Positions 45,737-58,442 of a DNA stretch of 64,000 nucleotides are shown in pieces. The stretch is from positions 868,001 through 932,000 of the forward strand of contig JAJTUP010000020.1 in NCBI GenBank assembly GCA_021399435.1. The letters are read 5' to 3'. Below the pieces are notes generated by a model. The model was not told where the DNA came from. It searched no databases and saw only the letters and a list, made by a program, of their open reading frames with translations. Position 1 is the stretch's first letter. Each line of letters begins with the position of its first letter. The DNA comes from Diaporthe sp. PMI_573. Taxonomy: Eukaryota; Ascomycota; Sordariomycetes; Diaporthales; Diaporthaceae. The translations under genes and the position numbers were made by a program.

Positions 45737-46740
45737 TCAACCCTTGCTCTCCCAGAAATCAGCCGCCGCCTCCAGGTCATCAACATTCAACAAGCCCACC
45801 CCACCATCCCAAAGCGCCCTCCACACCCCGTTCCGCGTGCCGACAGGCCAGCCAGGCTGGTCCCAGAACCGCAGCTTCATGCCCTTGGCCGTGGCGAGCG
45901 CGACCTGCGCGGCGAGGAGAACCTTCTGCGCGTCGTTGAGCCCGTCGTTCCCACGGATCCCCGGGAAGAAGACGTTGAAGTTGGTGCTGGCGACGGGGGA
46001 GACGGTGGAGCTGATGACAGCCAGGATGGGGATGGGGGCGTCCCAGAAGTAGTCCCGCGGGGAGACACCCTGGACCTGGCTGAGCGGGGTGTTGCCCGTG
46101 CCGATCACCGTCACGGGGCCCTGGGTGACGGTGGTCCCGTCGAAGGTGGTCAGGTAGCCTGCGTCGCGGAGGGGCTGGAGGGCGGCAACGACGGCGGGGA
46201 AGGTGGTGTTGCCGTCCGTCTTGACGTCGACAAACAAATACAGCGTCTGGCTGGGCGAGGTGTCGTAGACGCCGTTCTTGGTGGCGCCTGGGACGAAGCT
46301 GCTGTTTGGGTTCTGGCTGTGCAGCACGGACAGGATGGGCTGGATGTAGAGGCTGTCCAGGGTGCGGGCGCCGGTTAGGGAGGACTGGTCGTGGCCTACG
46401 TGGAGGGTGCCGTTGTAGAGCCAGACGTCGGCCTCGACGCTGATTGCGCCTACTTTCAGGGCGGAGTAGAAGGGGACCTCACGCCAGTAGTCGTTGTGGG
46501 AGTGCTAGACGACCTGGAATCAGCTCCTGATGGCCGGGGAGTGGCTGAACCTGGGCTGCGAGTGAAACTAACAAAGCCCTTGGGGACGATGTCCCGGGTT
46601 AAGGAGGTCGGGTAGTCATATTTTGGGTCCGAGGCGGCATCACTGATGATCTTCTGCAGGGCTGGCGACACTGGCACGTCTGACTGGGCCAAGACAGCCG
46701 GTACCGCGGCCAGGGCTGCGGTGATCAGGGAGAGAAACAT
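45737..46740 (-). CDS. AIM6-like secreted protein, PLC/GDPD-like fold
   Basis: Predicted 311 residues, exons 46740-46573 and 46504-45737; the 68-bp intron (GTTAGT...CTAG) is in phase 0, and splicing creates the family motif HSHNDYW. A signal peptide covers residues 1-18. The conserved HNDYW, SVEADVWLY and VGHD motifs belong to the fungal Altered-Inheritance-of-Mitochondria-6 family. That family shares the TIM-barrel of PLC-like and glycerophosphodiester phosphodiesterases (His, Glu and Asp metal ligands). The substrate is not known; the signal peptide puts it outside the cell or in the secretory path. The length is slightly short for the family, but the C-terminal strand-helix units with RFWDQPGWP and NVDDL are complete. 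Confidence 0.85.
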
Positions 46741-46878
46741 GGTGGGGGAGCGAGGGGCGAGGCAGGAGAGGACGATCGGCCGGGCCGGACGGGGGTGCGG
46801 GGTTGGGTGGTTGGTGATCTTTGATGCTGCCAGGACAGCAGCTGCGAACTGGTGTTCGTCCTAAGGAACCCTCCCTGG

Positions 46879-46886
46879 TATTTAAA
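46879..46886 (-). promoter_or_regulatory. TATA-like element of the AIM6-like gene
   Basis: TTTAAATA on the minus strand lies about 139 bp before the ATG at 46740. Position and composition fit a TATA element; not proven. Confidence 0.4.
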
Positions 46887-49295
46887 GGCACACCTTATTA
46901 TGGGAAATCACGACGTTTATATGTGAGCTACGGTAGTCCAGGGATTCTTGATGTCACCTGGGCCCTGTCCCGGCTGGGTAGGTGTAGATGGTATTGGTTG
47001 CTTGCTTGGCAGGGGAGAGCTCGGGACTGGCCAATGAAATGCGCACGTGGACCATGGAGCTGGGCTTGTTACCTCTGATCATCCACTCGAGGCTCTACAC
47101 GTGCTGTTGAGCTGGGCCATGAGGCATCTTGTCGTGTGCAGAGTGGACGATATTCAAGTATTCGGCTAGTGTTGCAATCTGGGGCATTACTCATAGGGAG
47201 AGAGCAAGGACCCCTCGCCTCCAACTTGAGGAACTGCTGGAAAGTGCAGCGGGGATCAAATTGTTAGCAAACGGTTCATCCGGAAGCTACGCTGTAGACA
47301 AATTGCGTCAGTTTGGGTGAACTGCGCGTCGCATGTGGCAAGAGCCTGGGCGATCCGCTGTTGCTTGCGACATTCAGAGTGTGATCGTGTGGCCCACCAA
47401 CAGCCTTAGTCGCGTGTGCATACACTGGCCACTGCTGTTCACCTGCTGAATTGGCCTCACAGCTACTGAATCCTGCCGATCGAGGAAGCATGGGAGTCTG
47501 GAAATGATATATGAGATGTATCCTTTTGAGGCAGAAGATTCAATAGGATGGCAGTATGGTTTGAGAGGCCAAAGTCAATCTGCTGCAGACATCCTGCCCA
47601 GAGCCGGCTCTTGCGATTATTCGAAGGTGCATCCCATGTGGCACGTGACCCCTTGCGCTTGTGGGCGGGCCGAAACGTGGTGGTGCAGGGATACGCCCAC
47701 TTCGAAGTGGCTCGCGTGAAGATGGAGAGAAGGTGCTGAAGCCTAAGCAGGCGGATGACGCCGTAAAGCTGAGAGACATGGGCACAAGACATGCTGACAT
47801 GCTATGTATGCCTCACGTGCTCTTGAATCTGCAATAAACTTGTCTCTGCATTCATTCGTCATGATGCATCGTAGTGCGCGCTGCTCAGGAGTCTCGGACC
47901 TGTTTTCTGTCCAGCTTATCCGCTGCATCTTCCTGGAATGATGGGAAATGCGAGAAAGATATGATGGGAATTCAACGGGAGCTCCAGTATTTCCCCTGGT
48001 CTTTGTGTGGCCTGTGCAGCAGCATCAACAGCGATGACGGCTGCTGGTGACGGCCGAGGTTACGGGAAAAGGTTAAACGGATACGGTGGGAGTGGACCCG
48101 TCGGGTTGGTCTTCCGGGGTTCAAGCCCATCAGATTCAGACGAGATCGACTCGAGCACTCTGGGTAGTGGGGACGTCATCAGCAGAGGCATTTTTGGATC
48201 AAAGGCATGCCCAGGTGCATGGCAGATTATTTGAGGACAAAATGATGCCAAGTTTGGACCTCTGGTCTTCTAGCTAAAACGCTTCCAAGATGCAGGGCTG
48301 ACGTTTTGTTGGGGTAGAGAGGGCTTGCTCGTTGACGGATAGACGGACCAGAAACGGCAGCTTGGCTGCAGCCCCAGTTTGCACCTGCCAGCTGCCAGGA
48401 GGCTCAGGCCCCACGGACGAGCTGCCCTGCCCTGCGTGCCAGTGTGCCCACCCGCCTGCTCTCTGCTCTCCTGACGGCCTGCATGAGCCATCTCTGAGCA
48501 CCTGGGCATTCAGCATGAGCACGAGCAGCAGCACCTGGGCCCTGACCATCCATCCCACCTGCCCCCCTCGGCCGGTCTCGACCGTCGAACCCTCGACTCG
48601 CCCACTGTCCAGCAAACTGGCAATCTGTTTGTTGACTGATCGATTGAACTGACTGACGTCCACCCGCCATCGGATTCTCCCATCCGACTTCTCCTTCAAC
48701 CACCAGCTGGTGACAAACCCACCACCCGCAGTGCACAGCTCTCCAGAACCAGCATTGCACCCCGTCCTGCACCTCGACACGACACACCTTTCCATCCCTC
48801 CTTTATGGCTCTGTTTCTCTCCTCTGGTCTGTGCTTTTCTGTCTCTGGAACAGTCACGGCGCATACGCTCTGACGAGATCACCACTGTTGGGTCCAGGGG
48901 AGCTTTCCAAGATTTGTAGGTTTCCCGATCCGTGCTGCCCCTCCATTTGCTTGTTTGCTTCCTCCGAGCTTGGCCATCCGAAATCCATCGCAGCCGGTCT
49001 CTTGCCCTCGGGGTATTGCCATCTTGATCATTCTCCGGTGGCAGACTCGTGTCGTTCGTCCACCGCCGAGTCGCGGCGCAAACTCGAGTCGAATGGCGGT
49101 AGCCGGCCGATCATGACTCTTGACTGGCGACCCCCTACAATTTTGCTATTCTGTTCCATCCCATCCCAATCCCTCGCATGACAGCTTCGACCACGATGTT
49201 GCTTGGACAGCCCTGTGCATCCCGTTCCAGCACGGTCAACTCGAGCCGGGGCTGTATCTGGAACCCAAATCACAATAGCTATGACTGCGTCATTT

Positions 49296-49336
49296 GGCAC
49301 AGGCACAGGCACTCGCACAGGCACAGGCACAGGCAT
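49296..49336. repeat. (GGCACA)n hexanucleotide repeat
   Basis: Six to seven near-perfect GGCACA units with one variant (CTCGCA) in the middle, in the presumed upstream region of the SAPS gene. Confidence 0.8.
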
Positions 49337-50105
49337 CGAGCATGGCATCATCGAGCCCCCATTGAGGCCGACGTCAGTCAGGGCCAGCCCGGGGCTTGAG
49401 CTTGCAGCTTTCCAACCCCGGACCGCACTGGGCTCGACTTGGACTGGCCCCGGGGGAGACAAAGACCCCAAACCTGGACGGCAACCCCCCAGCATTGGAA
49501 CCACGCATCACTTGGGCCTCTGATTCGGCCTCTCACATGTTGTTTCACTGCCGCTACTGGGCTGGTACCGGCACCAAAACACACTCGCCCATCTCCCAGC
49601 CGTACCCCGAGCCTGCCAAGACCGTTGTGTTCATCCGCCTGCCTGCTGCTTGGTTGGCCAAGCCTCGCTGACAAGTCATTTGGTTTCTCCGACTTGACTT
49701 CATCTCGATCACGACCGCTGACCCGCGCCTTTTCCTCGCAGACAATAGACTTCATTGAGATACCCCCTCGCGATTGACCATCACAGCTCGACCGCGACTG
49801 CATGATTTTGGGTGTATTTTAGACAGCCGTGCCGAACACGGCCTTCCAGCCCCCGTTCCATCTACTTCCCGCATCGCCCCGGAACGGTCCTCGACGGCGT
49901 TCGACCACCACCACATCACACGACACCATCGCCATCTATCGAATCAACATCCCCTCGCCCCCGTGTGGTGCTATACCTCGATCGCCGCGCGGCCATCTGT
50001 ATGATCTCCGCCCAGACTCAGTACCTATCTCCCTACCACCCATCCCCTATCAGGCGCCAGATCGCTGGCGCTGTGAAGTAGGGGCTTGTTGGCACCACCG
50101 GCAAG

Positions 50106-53100
50106 ATGTTTTGGAGGTTTGGCGGTTACGCCAACATATCCACAATCGATACCATTCTCGACAAGAATGATTTCACACTTGAAGAGCTTCTCGATGAGGG
50201 CGACCTGATACAGGAGCTGAAGCAACACAATGCGAAGCTCATCGACTACCTGCGGGACGAGCCCGTCCTGGTCAGGCTACTCGAATATGTCGTCGCACCC
50301 AGACTAGAGCCAGTCGCGACTCCCGACGCCGAAGATGAAGCAGAAAAAGAATGCGAAGCCGAGACCGAAAAGGGCAAGGGCCGCGTCCTGCCCTTCTCTC
50401 GGCCAAGAGCATCGTCCAGGGCTTCTGAGCCTGAGAACAAGGAGGAAGAGATGGAGAAGAAGCGCAATAGGTATGCGTACGTTGCAGCCGAGATTCTTGC
50501 GTCCGACAACTGGTCAATATGCGAGGCCCTGCTTGCAAATCAGACCATGCTGCGCAACTTCTGGGACTTCCTGCGGCATCCTATCCCTCTCGATCCTCTG
50601 CAGGCCAGTTACTTCACCAAGGTCAACGAGGCGCTATTTGACAAGAAGACCGAGGAGATGATCGAGCTGCTCAAGTCTATCGACAACGCCGTCCCGGATA
50701 TGCTTAGGCACGTTGACTGCCCCATGATCATGGACTTGCTGCTCAAGATCATCAGCCTGGAGCGGACCGAGGCTGGCCAAGGAATAGTCGAGGTAAATCA
50801 ATCCCCATGTCCAGCCCCAACATCGTACTCGCTAAGCTGACTTGTTGCACAGTGGCTCTATACCCAAGATGTCATGCCGACGCTCCTCTCCTTCCTCGGC
50901 CCCGAGCACAGCTGGGCGACGCAGACCTCGGCAGGTGATTTTATGAAAGCCATCATCACCGTATCCGCAAACGCGTCGCAAAACGAGCAGACCTGTATCG
51001 GCCCGAACGAGCTTACTAGGCAGTTGGTGTCAAAGGATTGTGTTGAGAAGCTGATATCCTACATGTTGGGCGGAGGAAACGCCTTGACTGTTGGAGTGGG
51101 CATCGTCATCGAGGTCATCCGCAAGAACAATTCCGACTACGATCCCGATGTTGGCGCCGAAGCCAGCTCGTCTCCTTCAAGTCGAGACCCGATCTACCTG
51201 GGCACCCTTTTGCGACTATTCGCCGAGCACGTGCCCGATTTTGCGAATTTGATCATGAACGCCCCCGCACAGAAAGCTCGTCTTGATTCCACCTTTGGAG
51301 ACAAGATTGAGCCGCTCGGCTTTGACCGTTTCAAGACCTGCGAGCTGATGGCCGAGCTCCTGCACTGCAGCAACATGGGGTTGTTGAACGAGGTCGGTTC
51401 CGAGGAGCTTATCGCTGTTAGAGACAGCGAACGCCAGAGGCTGCGTGTGGAGGGCAAGCTCTCAGCTCTGCGTGGCGAAGACGTCCCGTCCTCAGCAGAC
51501 GACCTCACCATGCGCATATCACATTCATCTCCCGTCGACGAAGGTCGCCGACTGGAGATTACCAACATTTCCGAGGATGACGGCTTTGAGGAGGTCGCAC
51601 ACAGCAAGGAGATGACCGAAGACACGTCACACGAATTTGTCAAGGCCGAGGAGGAAATACAGGCTGGCCAGGCAACTTCATTCCTGGACAAAGACGAGGA
51701 CGACTTTGTCGACGAGCCGCTGGGTTCCCCTCGGCTTCAGGCCAACGATGCCAAGATTGAGGAGCCTGAGTTTGATGACCCAGACTTGGTTGTGGCACCG
51801 TTGTCTCCCTCAAAGCGGAAGGCGAATGATCTGGGCGAGCTCCCTCCGTCGCCATCCAAGGACGAAAGTGCCAAGGTCGAGGACTTGGTGGAAGACATGC
51901 AAAAGTCCTTGCTGGAGGACAAGCCAAAGACTCCAGAGCCACAAGAGGCAGCGGGCTCCGCGGATGATAGCGGCACTTCCACGCCTGCTGTTGATACCCC
52001 AGCAGCTTCATCGGTAGCCGAGTCCGAGACCACAAAACCTGAAGCTCAAGACACCCAGCCATCCGAATCTGAAGCTCCATCTGCCGAGCCGCAGACCGAG
52101 GAAGCAGACAAGCCCGCGCCACTTTTCTCTCAATCCCAAACCGCCCCCGATGAGGGTGCCGCCAAGACAGAAGAGCCAAAGGAGGCTGAGGCTTCTGATG
52201 CCCCCAAGCAGGCGGACGAGCCTGATGCTGCACCCCAGGTTACCGAGCCTGATCAGTTAGAGCACGCAGCTGGCGAGGCATCTATTGTTGTTGGCCACGA
52301 GGTCCAGCCCGAGGTGCAAGATCTCAGTAGTGTGCAGCCTGTCGTTGGCGATTATCTGAAGATGCAATTTGTTGAGTATGGAATCGTTCCTACGATATTG
52401 TCATTCTTCTTCAAATATCCCTGGAACAACTTCCTCCACAACGTTGTTTACGATATTGTGCAGCAAGTCTTCAACGGGCCGATGGACCGTGGCTTCAACC
52501 CCACGCTCGCAATTTCGTTGTTCGAATCTGCGGACGTCACGAGCCAGATAATCAATGGCCAACAAGCTAGTGAGCAGTCCCAGCAGCAGAACAGGACCCG
52601 CATGGGCTACATGGGCCACCTCACCCTCATTGCCGAGGAGGTGGTCAAGTTCACCGAACGCCACCCCCCTGAGCTTCTCAGTGAGACGGTGCTGCAGAGG
52701 GTGATGGACCAGGAGTGGATCAACTATGTCGAGGGCGCTCTCGCAGAGACCCGCGAGCGTGACAACGCTATCCTGGGAGGTGTCCGGCCCGAGGTGGCCA
52801 TGAGCAATAGACAAGCTGGTGGTCTTTCAGCGGTCGGTCTATCCAGTCTCGGCGCCGCGTTCGGCAGCTCACAAGGCGGTAGCTCGAACGCCCTGGCTGA
52901 TGCGGGCCTTAACGGCGGCCTGAACGACATGAGTGACAATGGTGGTGGCAATGGGATAGGACCTTTTGCCATCTCATCGGGCACACTGATGTCTGGGTTT
53001 GGTAGCAGCTCTGATGAGGATGAGGATGAAGAGGCTGAGAACGAGGAGGATGTTAACAATGAGGTTGGTATTCTTCCCTTTGCCCCTTCCCAATTACGCC

Positions 53101-55410
53101 CTAGGAGGCCTTCTGGTTTGTCATCTTTTGCTGGCCGTCCTGTGCCGCGGCTTTTCACGCGTTCTGCATCTGGTTTCTACGGGAGCGAGGACTGCATCGA
53201 GGATCCGGACTCCGACGACCCTGAGAGGTCTTGTCCGGACTTGGACAACGATCACGATCACGACAGCGTCGACGAAGACGAGCTGGAGCCACGCAAAATG
53301 AGCCCGACGCGAATTACTCCTCTTATTCCCGGAGGCCCCCGTCGTGGCAGCCTGGCTGATCCCATGGACGACTTCGAGGATGTCTCGTTGGACGACGAAA
53401 GTGATTCCAACTCGTTGGGCCATCTCTCGCCCGATGAGTGGGAAGATGTCGATGACCAGGGTTCGAGGCGCACGGACGACGATCTCACGGGCCCTGTCCA
53501 ACAAGTGGACGATGGGGCGATGGAACAGGAACCAGATGCTATCGGCCAAGCGGACGATGACAGCGATCTCCTGTTTAGCCTACTCATCTCGGTGAACTTC
53601 CCGTCGGAAGAAGAGATGCAACCACGCCGAGCACGACGGGACGAGGAGATCCACGAGGGCATGCTCCAACTTGTGAGAGAGCTATTCCATGGCAAATACC
53701 CTGACAATTTCCTGGACCGCATGGCCGACATACTTTCTTGTCCGCCCGGCAGCCCTCCAAGCGAACACGACATGAGGGTGCAGGCCTGCCTGGTCGAGAT
53801 AGGACGACTGGTCCAGAAGAGCGAGCCGCCAGACAAGACTACGAATCCAGGAGCCCGGTCGGGCAAGCCGATGGCCGACGAAGAGGAATGTGAAATCAAG
53901 AAGCAGCTCTAGGAAAATCAATAGTTGTAGGAATAAGCACAATGACTCGGGTCTACAAGAGCTGGAGTGATGGGCTGGCGCTAGGCCTGGTACAACGGAA
54001 TAATGGGCGACCATTCGGCCATCGGACAACATCTCCTTGCAACGTCGGTTTTTTACGTCTCCATCATGGCCTCGGGATTGGCTGTCGCCTGTTGTATCCT
54101 TGTGGGTCTGATGCTGTGGGACGGTGGTTGGTGATGGTGGCCCCTGCTCAGACCTGGAATCCTCTTCGGCCGAGCGATCCCTTCTCGGCCACGATCCGGC
54201 AGTCTACCCGACTAGCACACTCGTTCCGGGCCCATCTCGCCGTCTCCATGGCACCGGCCCTCCTCCGCGCTCTGGTGGCAACCGCCTGCACTCCGTCTCA
54301 CCCCGGGTTTCCTTTCGTCTATCTCCTTATGTCTCTCACTATTGCACCGTTGCGGTTATCTAACGTTGGGTACAGTTAGGCATACATGCTAATAGCTCAT
54401 AGTTCCGTGCCTACACCGACCCTCTCAACTCCTCTGGCCAGTCTGCATCCAACAGCCTAAACCCACCCTCAATCCCGCCTCCACCACCTCCCCCGCCACC
54501 GTTGAACATCCCCCCTTCCCGTGCCCGCATGGCCTTTGCGGCCCGGCTTGCATCAAAACGCAAGGAAGCAGAAGAGGCGGGTGAGGACGGCGAGCTCACC
54601 GAGGACAAAGGCCTGGGCAGGGGAGCCATGAGCTCGTTGCTCCAGCAAGGCAAGGACAAGGAGGGCGATGAGCAGCTGCGGAACCCGTTTGCGGATGATG
54701 AGGATGATGACGAGCAGAGCGACGACGAGGATGAAGAGGACGACGAAGGGGACCTGGGGCGCGGCGACAATGCCAGCGGACAAGGTGGCAGCTGGAACCG
54801 GGGAGGGTGGTGGCGCGGGGCCCTGGGCAGCAGAAACGACAAGAGCACCAAGGAGACGTTCGGTGACGGCAGAGACTCTAGCAACTCGGAAGACGAAGCT
54901 GAGGGACAGGCCGGCGACGGTGGCAATAGCAGCGATGAGGAGTTTGGCGACTTCGCCATGCCCGAGACGTCGGGGGCCGCTGCCGAGGCAAGCGGGGCGA
55001 CGTCGGGCTTTGATGCTGAGCGGGAAAAGGTGCTTGTCAAGCCGATGCCTGTGCACCCGCCTGGCGGCGGCGGGAACAAGGGCAACTTCCTGGGGCTCTG
55101 GCCATTTGCCAAGAAGGACAAGGATAGCAGCCCTACCAAGGAGGAGTCCGTTGCCGACAAGGAAAAGACGGCCGACGCCGCGGCCACCACCGAGAAGCCC
55201 GTCGAAGCACAGGCAGCGGATGAGGCCGCCAAGGAGGAAAAGGAGAAGGGCGCTGCTACCGAGAAGGACGGCGTCAAAGAAGACGGGACGACGAAAGCCG
55301 AGCCCCCGGTCGTGCTCAGCGAGGACGGCGAGAAGGTGCAGCAAGCCGTTGAAGCCAAGCGGCGCACGAGCATCGAGGAGCCCGACGAGGGGGACGAGGT
55401 TGTTGTCTAG
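50106..55410 (+). CDS. Sit4-associated (SAPS-domain) phosphatase regulatory protein
   Basis: Exons are 50106-50792, 50853-53063 and 54403-55410, giving 1301 residues. The first intron is 60 bp (GTAAAT...ACAG). The start FWRFGGYANISTIDTIL and the helical repeats up to the segment with NNFLHNVVYDIVQQVF and RMGYMGHLTLIAEEVVKF are hallmarks of SAPS proteins (yeast Sap155/185/190, human PP6R). These bind the PP2A-like phosphatase Sit4/PP6 and direct it in cell-cycle and TOR signalling. A ~340-residue acidic, disordered insert lies between the two SAPS halves. The tail has a PPPPPPLNIPPSRAR segment, a DEEFGDFAMPE segment and a GLWPFAKKD segment, as in other fungal members. Exon 3 is assigned because both sites are phase 0 and CTAAT branch-like sequence precedes the CATAG acceptor. 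If the 1339-bp intron stayed unspliced, the frame would end at 53912 and lose the tail. Confidence 0.85.
53064..54402 (+). other. Large last intron of the SAPS gene with a 282-codon ORF in the host frame
   Basis: Donor GTTGGT directly follows codons for DVNNE. The acceptor TAATAGCTCATAG precedes codons for FRAYTDPL. Other introns in the window are mostly 50-150 bp, so 1339 bp stands out. The first 846 bp continue the upstream reading frame without a stop to TAG at 53910. They encode an acidic stretch, then a more ordered helical region with MLQLVRELFHGKYPDNFLDRM. The ORF could be an alternative C-terminus made by intron retention, a nested gene, or an insertion that entered a short intron. 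I know no family for it. The remaining ~490 bp look non-coding. Confidence 0.6.
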
Positions 55411-56790
55411 GAGGCAGGAACCGTAGGCGTAGGGGCTGACTGGTGCGTCTTGGAAAGGCCCAGGTGATTCGGACCGGCAAGCACTGCTATTGCCGAACTC
55501 TTGTTCATGGGTCCGCCGATGATGATGATGAGGAGCATATTTTTGTAGGTTGTATCACGGGCCCAAAACCACCCCATGCACCTACACGGCAGAGGCTTAG
55601 GAGGCGGGGGGGGGGGGAAGCATTTGTATGTGTGTAACGCACGTGTATATGGAAAGTCTTCAGGGAGTTCCTGGGATTGTGTGGTTTTTGGTTTAGAGGT
55701 CACGACGATGATGACACACCCATGGCCCGGTGCGTGTGCAAGGTAGTTTTTTCGGCCCCCTGTTGGCGCCGTTCTTAGGAGACTGGCTGTATTAGCTGTC
55801 TCTTTGTGTTTTTGAGAAATGTATTATATGTGTTTTTCTATCATTCTTTCTCGTAGTTGAACCGGACCTTGACAACTTGGTGATCGTAGTCTATTCCAGG
55901 GATGGAGAATGGGCGGCTCAGACGCTGCCAGTCCTTCGGGCCGAGATCGGCAAGCGTCGTCGGTGTGTGCTGCACCTATGTACTGTGTGACCGATGACGC
56001 CGAGGCTTTGGTTGAGCGCGGGATCTTGGCTGCTGCGGACATGCGACGGCAAGATGCGCTTTGTGTCACCAGCAACCCTGTCGCTGCTGATGCTGCTGCT
56101 TCTGAAAGAGAAACAAGCCTTGTACTCACCTTCAAGTGCATCTACACAACTTCGTTTGTTCGAATACGCGATGGAGCAGCTTCTCCAGTTACGGCCCCCC
56201 GTTTTCGAAGAGACACACACACCAGTTACGGACCAAGGCAGGGGCGCATAATAAACCCCGCGAGCCGGGCACGCGGCCACCCCCTCAGGACGAGTTATCC
56301 ACGTCGCATTAATCCAGCTCCCCGCCGGGCGTTTCATCGACAGGGTAGCGGGCAGGACCTTTTTGGTTCCCTCTGGCCCTCTGGGCCTCTTGATTCTCGG
56401 CCTGTGTGTTTGTCTTGTCTGGCGGCCTTTCCTGGTATTATAAACGTGGACGTCGGGCCGGCACCATGATCGTCAGGGCTTTCCTTGCCGTGTTTGCGGT
56501 GGTTTATGTGCACGTTTACTTGAGGGTATGTATCTGTCTGGCTATGATCGCTCTCGCTAAATGGGCATATGAGGCATCCTAATGGATCAAGTCTAATATT
56601 GCGTCCTTTGGATTGAGTAGGCTTTGTATTTGATTCGCCCGCCGCCGAACCAGCGCACTTGACGGTCGACGAGTCCGCGACGAGGGCGATAACGACAACG
56701 AGCAATACTCAACAGATCAGACGATTTACACGTTAACAAGATCAAGCGCCTTGCGGTTCAGTTCTCGACGGTCTTCGAGACTTCGACAAA
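55411..56790. other. Intergenic region after the SAPS gene
   Basis: About 1.4 kb. It contains a G13 run near 55607 and the promoter of the alpha/beta hydrolase. Overlapping frames at 55824-56469 have no recognisable motif. No gene called. Confidence 0.45.
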
Positions 56791-58442
56791 ATGGCGACCC
56801 TGACCTTAACCCAAGCGTCTCTACCCTCCACCTCCTCCTCCGCGCCCTCCGCCTCGTCGCCACCAAGAAAGAAACGGGCAAACTCACGGCTGCAAGCATG
56901 GCACGACGGCGCAGACAAGCAACAGGGCCGGGGGAAGAACAGCAGCAGGAAGCCAAGAGAAGGAGGGGTCAAGAAGGACCCGCCGCCGCTGATACGCAAG
57001 GTCGGGCTCGCGGCGCAGATATATACCATTCGGGGCGCCATGGGCACTGTGGACTGGTTCCACGGCTGGCGGGAGTGGTTGTATCCTCCTAATGGCGGGC
57101 CGGATATCGTCAAGGCTTATGAGTGTCGAGCTGGGATGGGCGTGCGGTACGTTTGCTGGCCCAGTTACCCACACCCGTCCTCTAGATTTACGAGAGAGAG
57201 AGCAGCAAAGGTTCTAACAAGCCACCTACCTGGAACAGAATATTCTTCCCCAAGACCTTCGACCTGACCTCCCCACAAACCCTCCCGACCATCCTCACGA
57301 TCCACGGCGGCGGCTTCTGCATCGGCTCGAGCCGCGACGACGACGAGTGGAACAGGCGCGTGGCAGACACCCAGAACATGCTCGTAATAAGCCTGCCATA
57401 CTCCAAGGCCCCGCGCGCCCCCTTCCCCGCGGGGCTGAACGACCTCGAGGCGCTGTACCTAGCCGTGTTGGCGGACGAGAGTCTGCCCATCGACAGGACA
57501 TCGAGGCCCAGGGGAGGACGCAGGGGCAAGGCGAGGGGACGGATCGCCCTGGCGGGGTTTGACGCCGGGGCAAACCTCGCGCTAGCCCTCAGCCAGCTCC
57601 CGGCCGTGGCAAACAACAGCAGCCCCACGGCGGCGGCGCCGACGGCCGTGGTCAGCATCTCGGGGATCCTCGACCTCGCCCGCCCCCTGGAGGCCAAGAC
57701 GCGGGGGAGGCCTTATAAACCGGGCCTGCCTTCCCCGCGGAACGGCGCCACGGATGTCGGCGCGGCGACGTACTCTGCGTACGCGTGGAGTTATGTACCC
57801 TACGGACAGGACCTGCGCGATCCGTTGTTGAGCCCCGCGTTTGCTGCGCAGCAGGGTATGTGGCCCGACGGGGACCCGGGGGAGGACGATGATGCAGAGG
57901 GCGGGGCCGAGGACGGGGCAAAGCTGCCGCCGCACGTGTGCCTCGTCGGCGCGGAGCTGGACCTCCTCGCGCACGAGAGCTGGCGCATGGCGTGCCGGCT
58001 CGTGCAGGAGGGTGGGATACGCCGGGGCGACGGGCGGAGGGCCAGGTGGAGGGTTCCTGACCCCGATGCGGTGGAGGATAAGACGCAGTCCGTTTGTGGC
58101 CGGGAGCAGACTAGTGCCGTTAGGGGTGCGCTTGAGATGGAGGACCTTTCTTTGTCTTCTTCGTCGCGGGGTGGGGATGCCGAGGACGGGCTGGGGCCTA
58201 GGAAGAGGTTTGGGTTTGAGGTTGTTTGGGGGCCTTCGGATGATAACGACGGCGGAGGAGGAGGAGGGGATGAGGAGGATGGGAGTGTTAGGTGGATTCT
58301 TGTGCCGGATGTGATGCATGGCTTTGATCGTGCGCTGTGGAGGTATGGTGGTGAGGAGACGGTTAGGGATGCTGAGCTCAAGACTGTTGCTTATGTCGAT
58401 GCTGTTGGGAAGTGGCTGCGGGAGACGGTCTGGAAGATATGA
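56791..58442 (+). CDS. Alpha/beta hydrolase, HSL family, Asp at the nucleophile position
   Basis: Predicted 519 residues, exons 56791-57146 and 57239-58442, with a 92-bp phase-2 intron (GTACGT...ACAG). The N-terminal 60 residues are Ser/Lys-rich and disordered. The oxyanion motif HGGGF is at 141-145, as in hormone-sensitive-lipase esterases. The nucleophile elbow, normally GxSxG, reads GFDAGAN at 225-231, so Asp227 replaces the catalytic Ser and Ala230 replaces a Gly. A GAELDLL segment provides the usual acid and VMHGFD the catalytic His. The lid or cap region holds long acidic low-complexity insertions, including DDNDGGGGGGDEE. Either the enzyme is a pseudo-esterase or it uses Asp, as dehalogenases and epoxide hydrolases do; the HGGG motif argues against a simple match to those. 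The substrate is unknown. Confidence 0.8.

Larger units (their letters stand above)
46741..50105. other. Long non-coding region before the SAPS gene
   Basis: About 3.4 kb between divergent genes. The right 1.7 kb is C/T-rich and may be a long promoter plus 5' leader of the SAPS gene. A hexanucleotide (GGCACA) array lies at 49296-49336. Overlapping open frames at 48274-49800 are products of GC-rich composition and show no domain. Confidence 0.45.

Noticed and set aside
48274..49803. Several overlapping frames on both strands before the SAPS gene
   Set aside because: GC-rich, repeat-containing sequence with no motif, start context or intron support.
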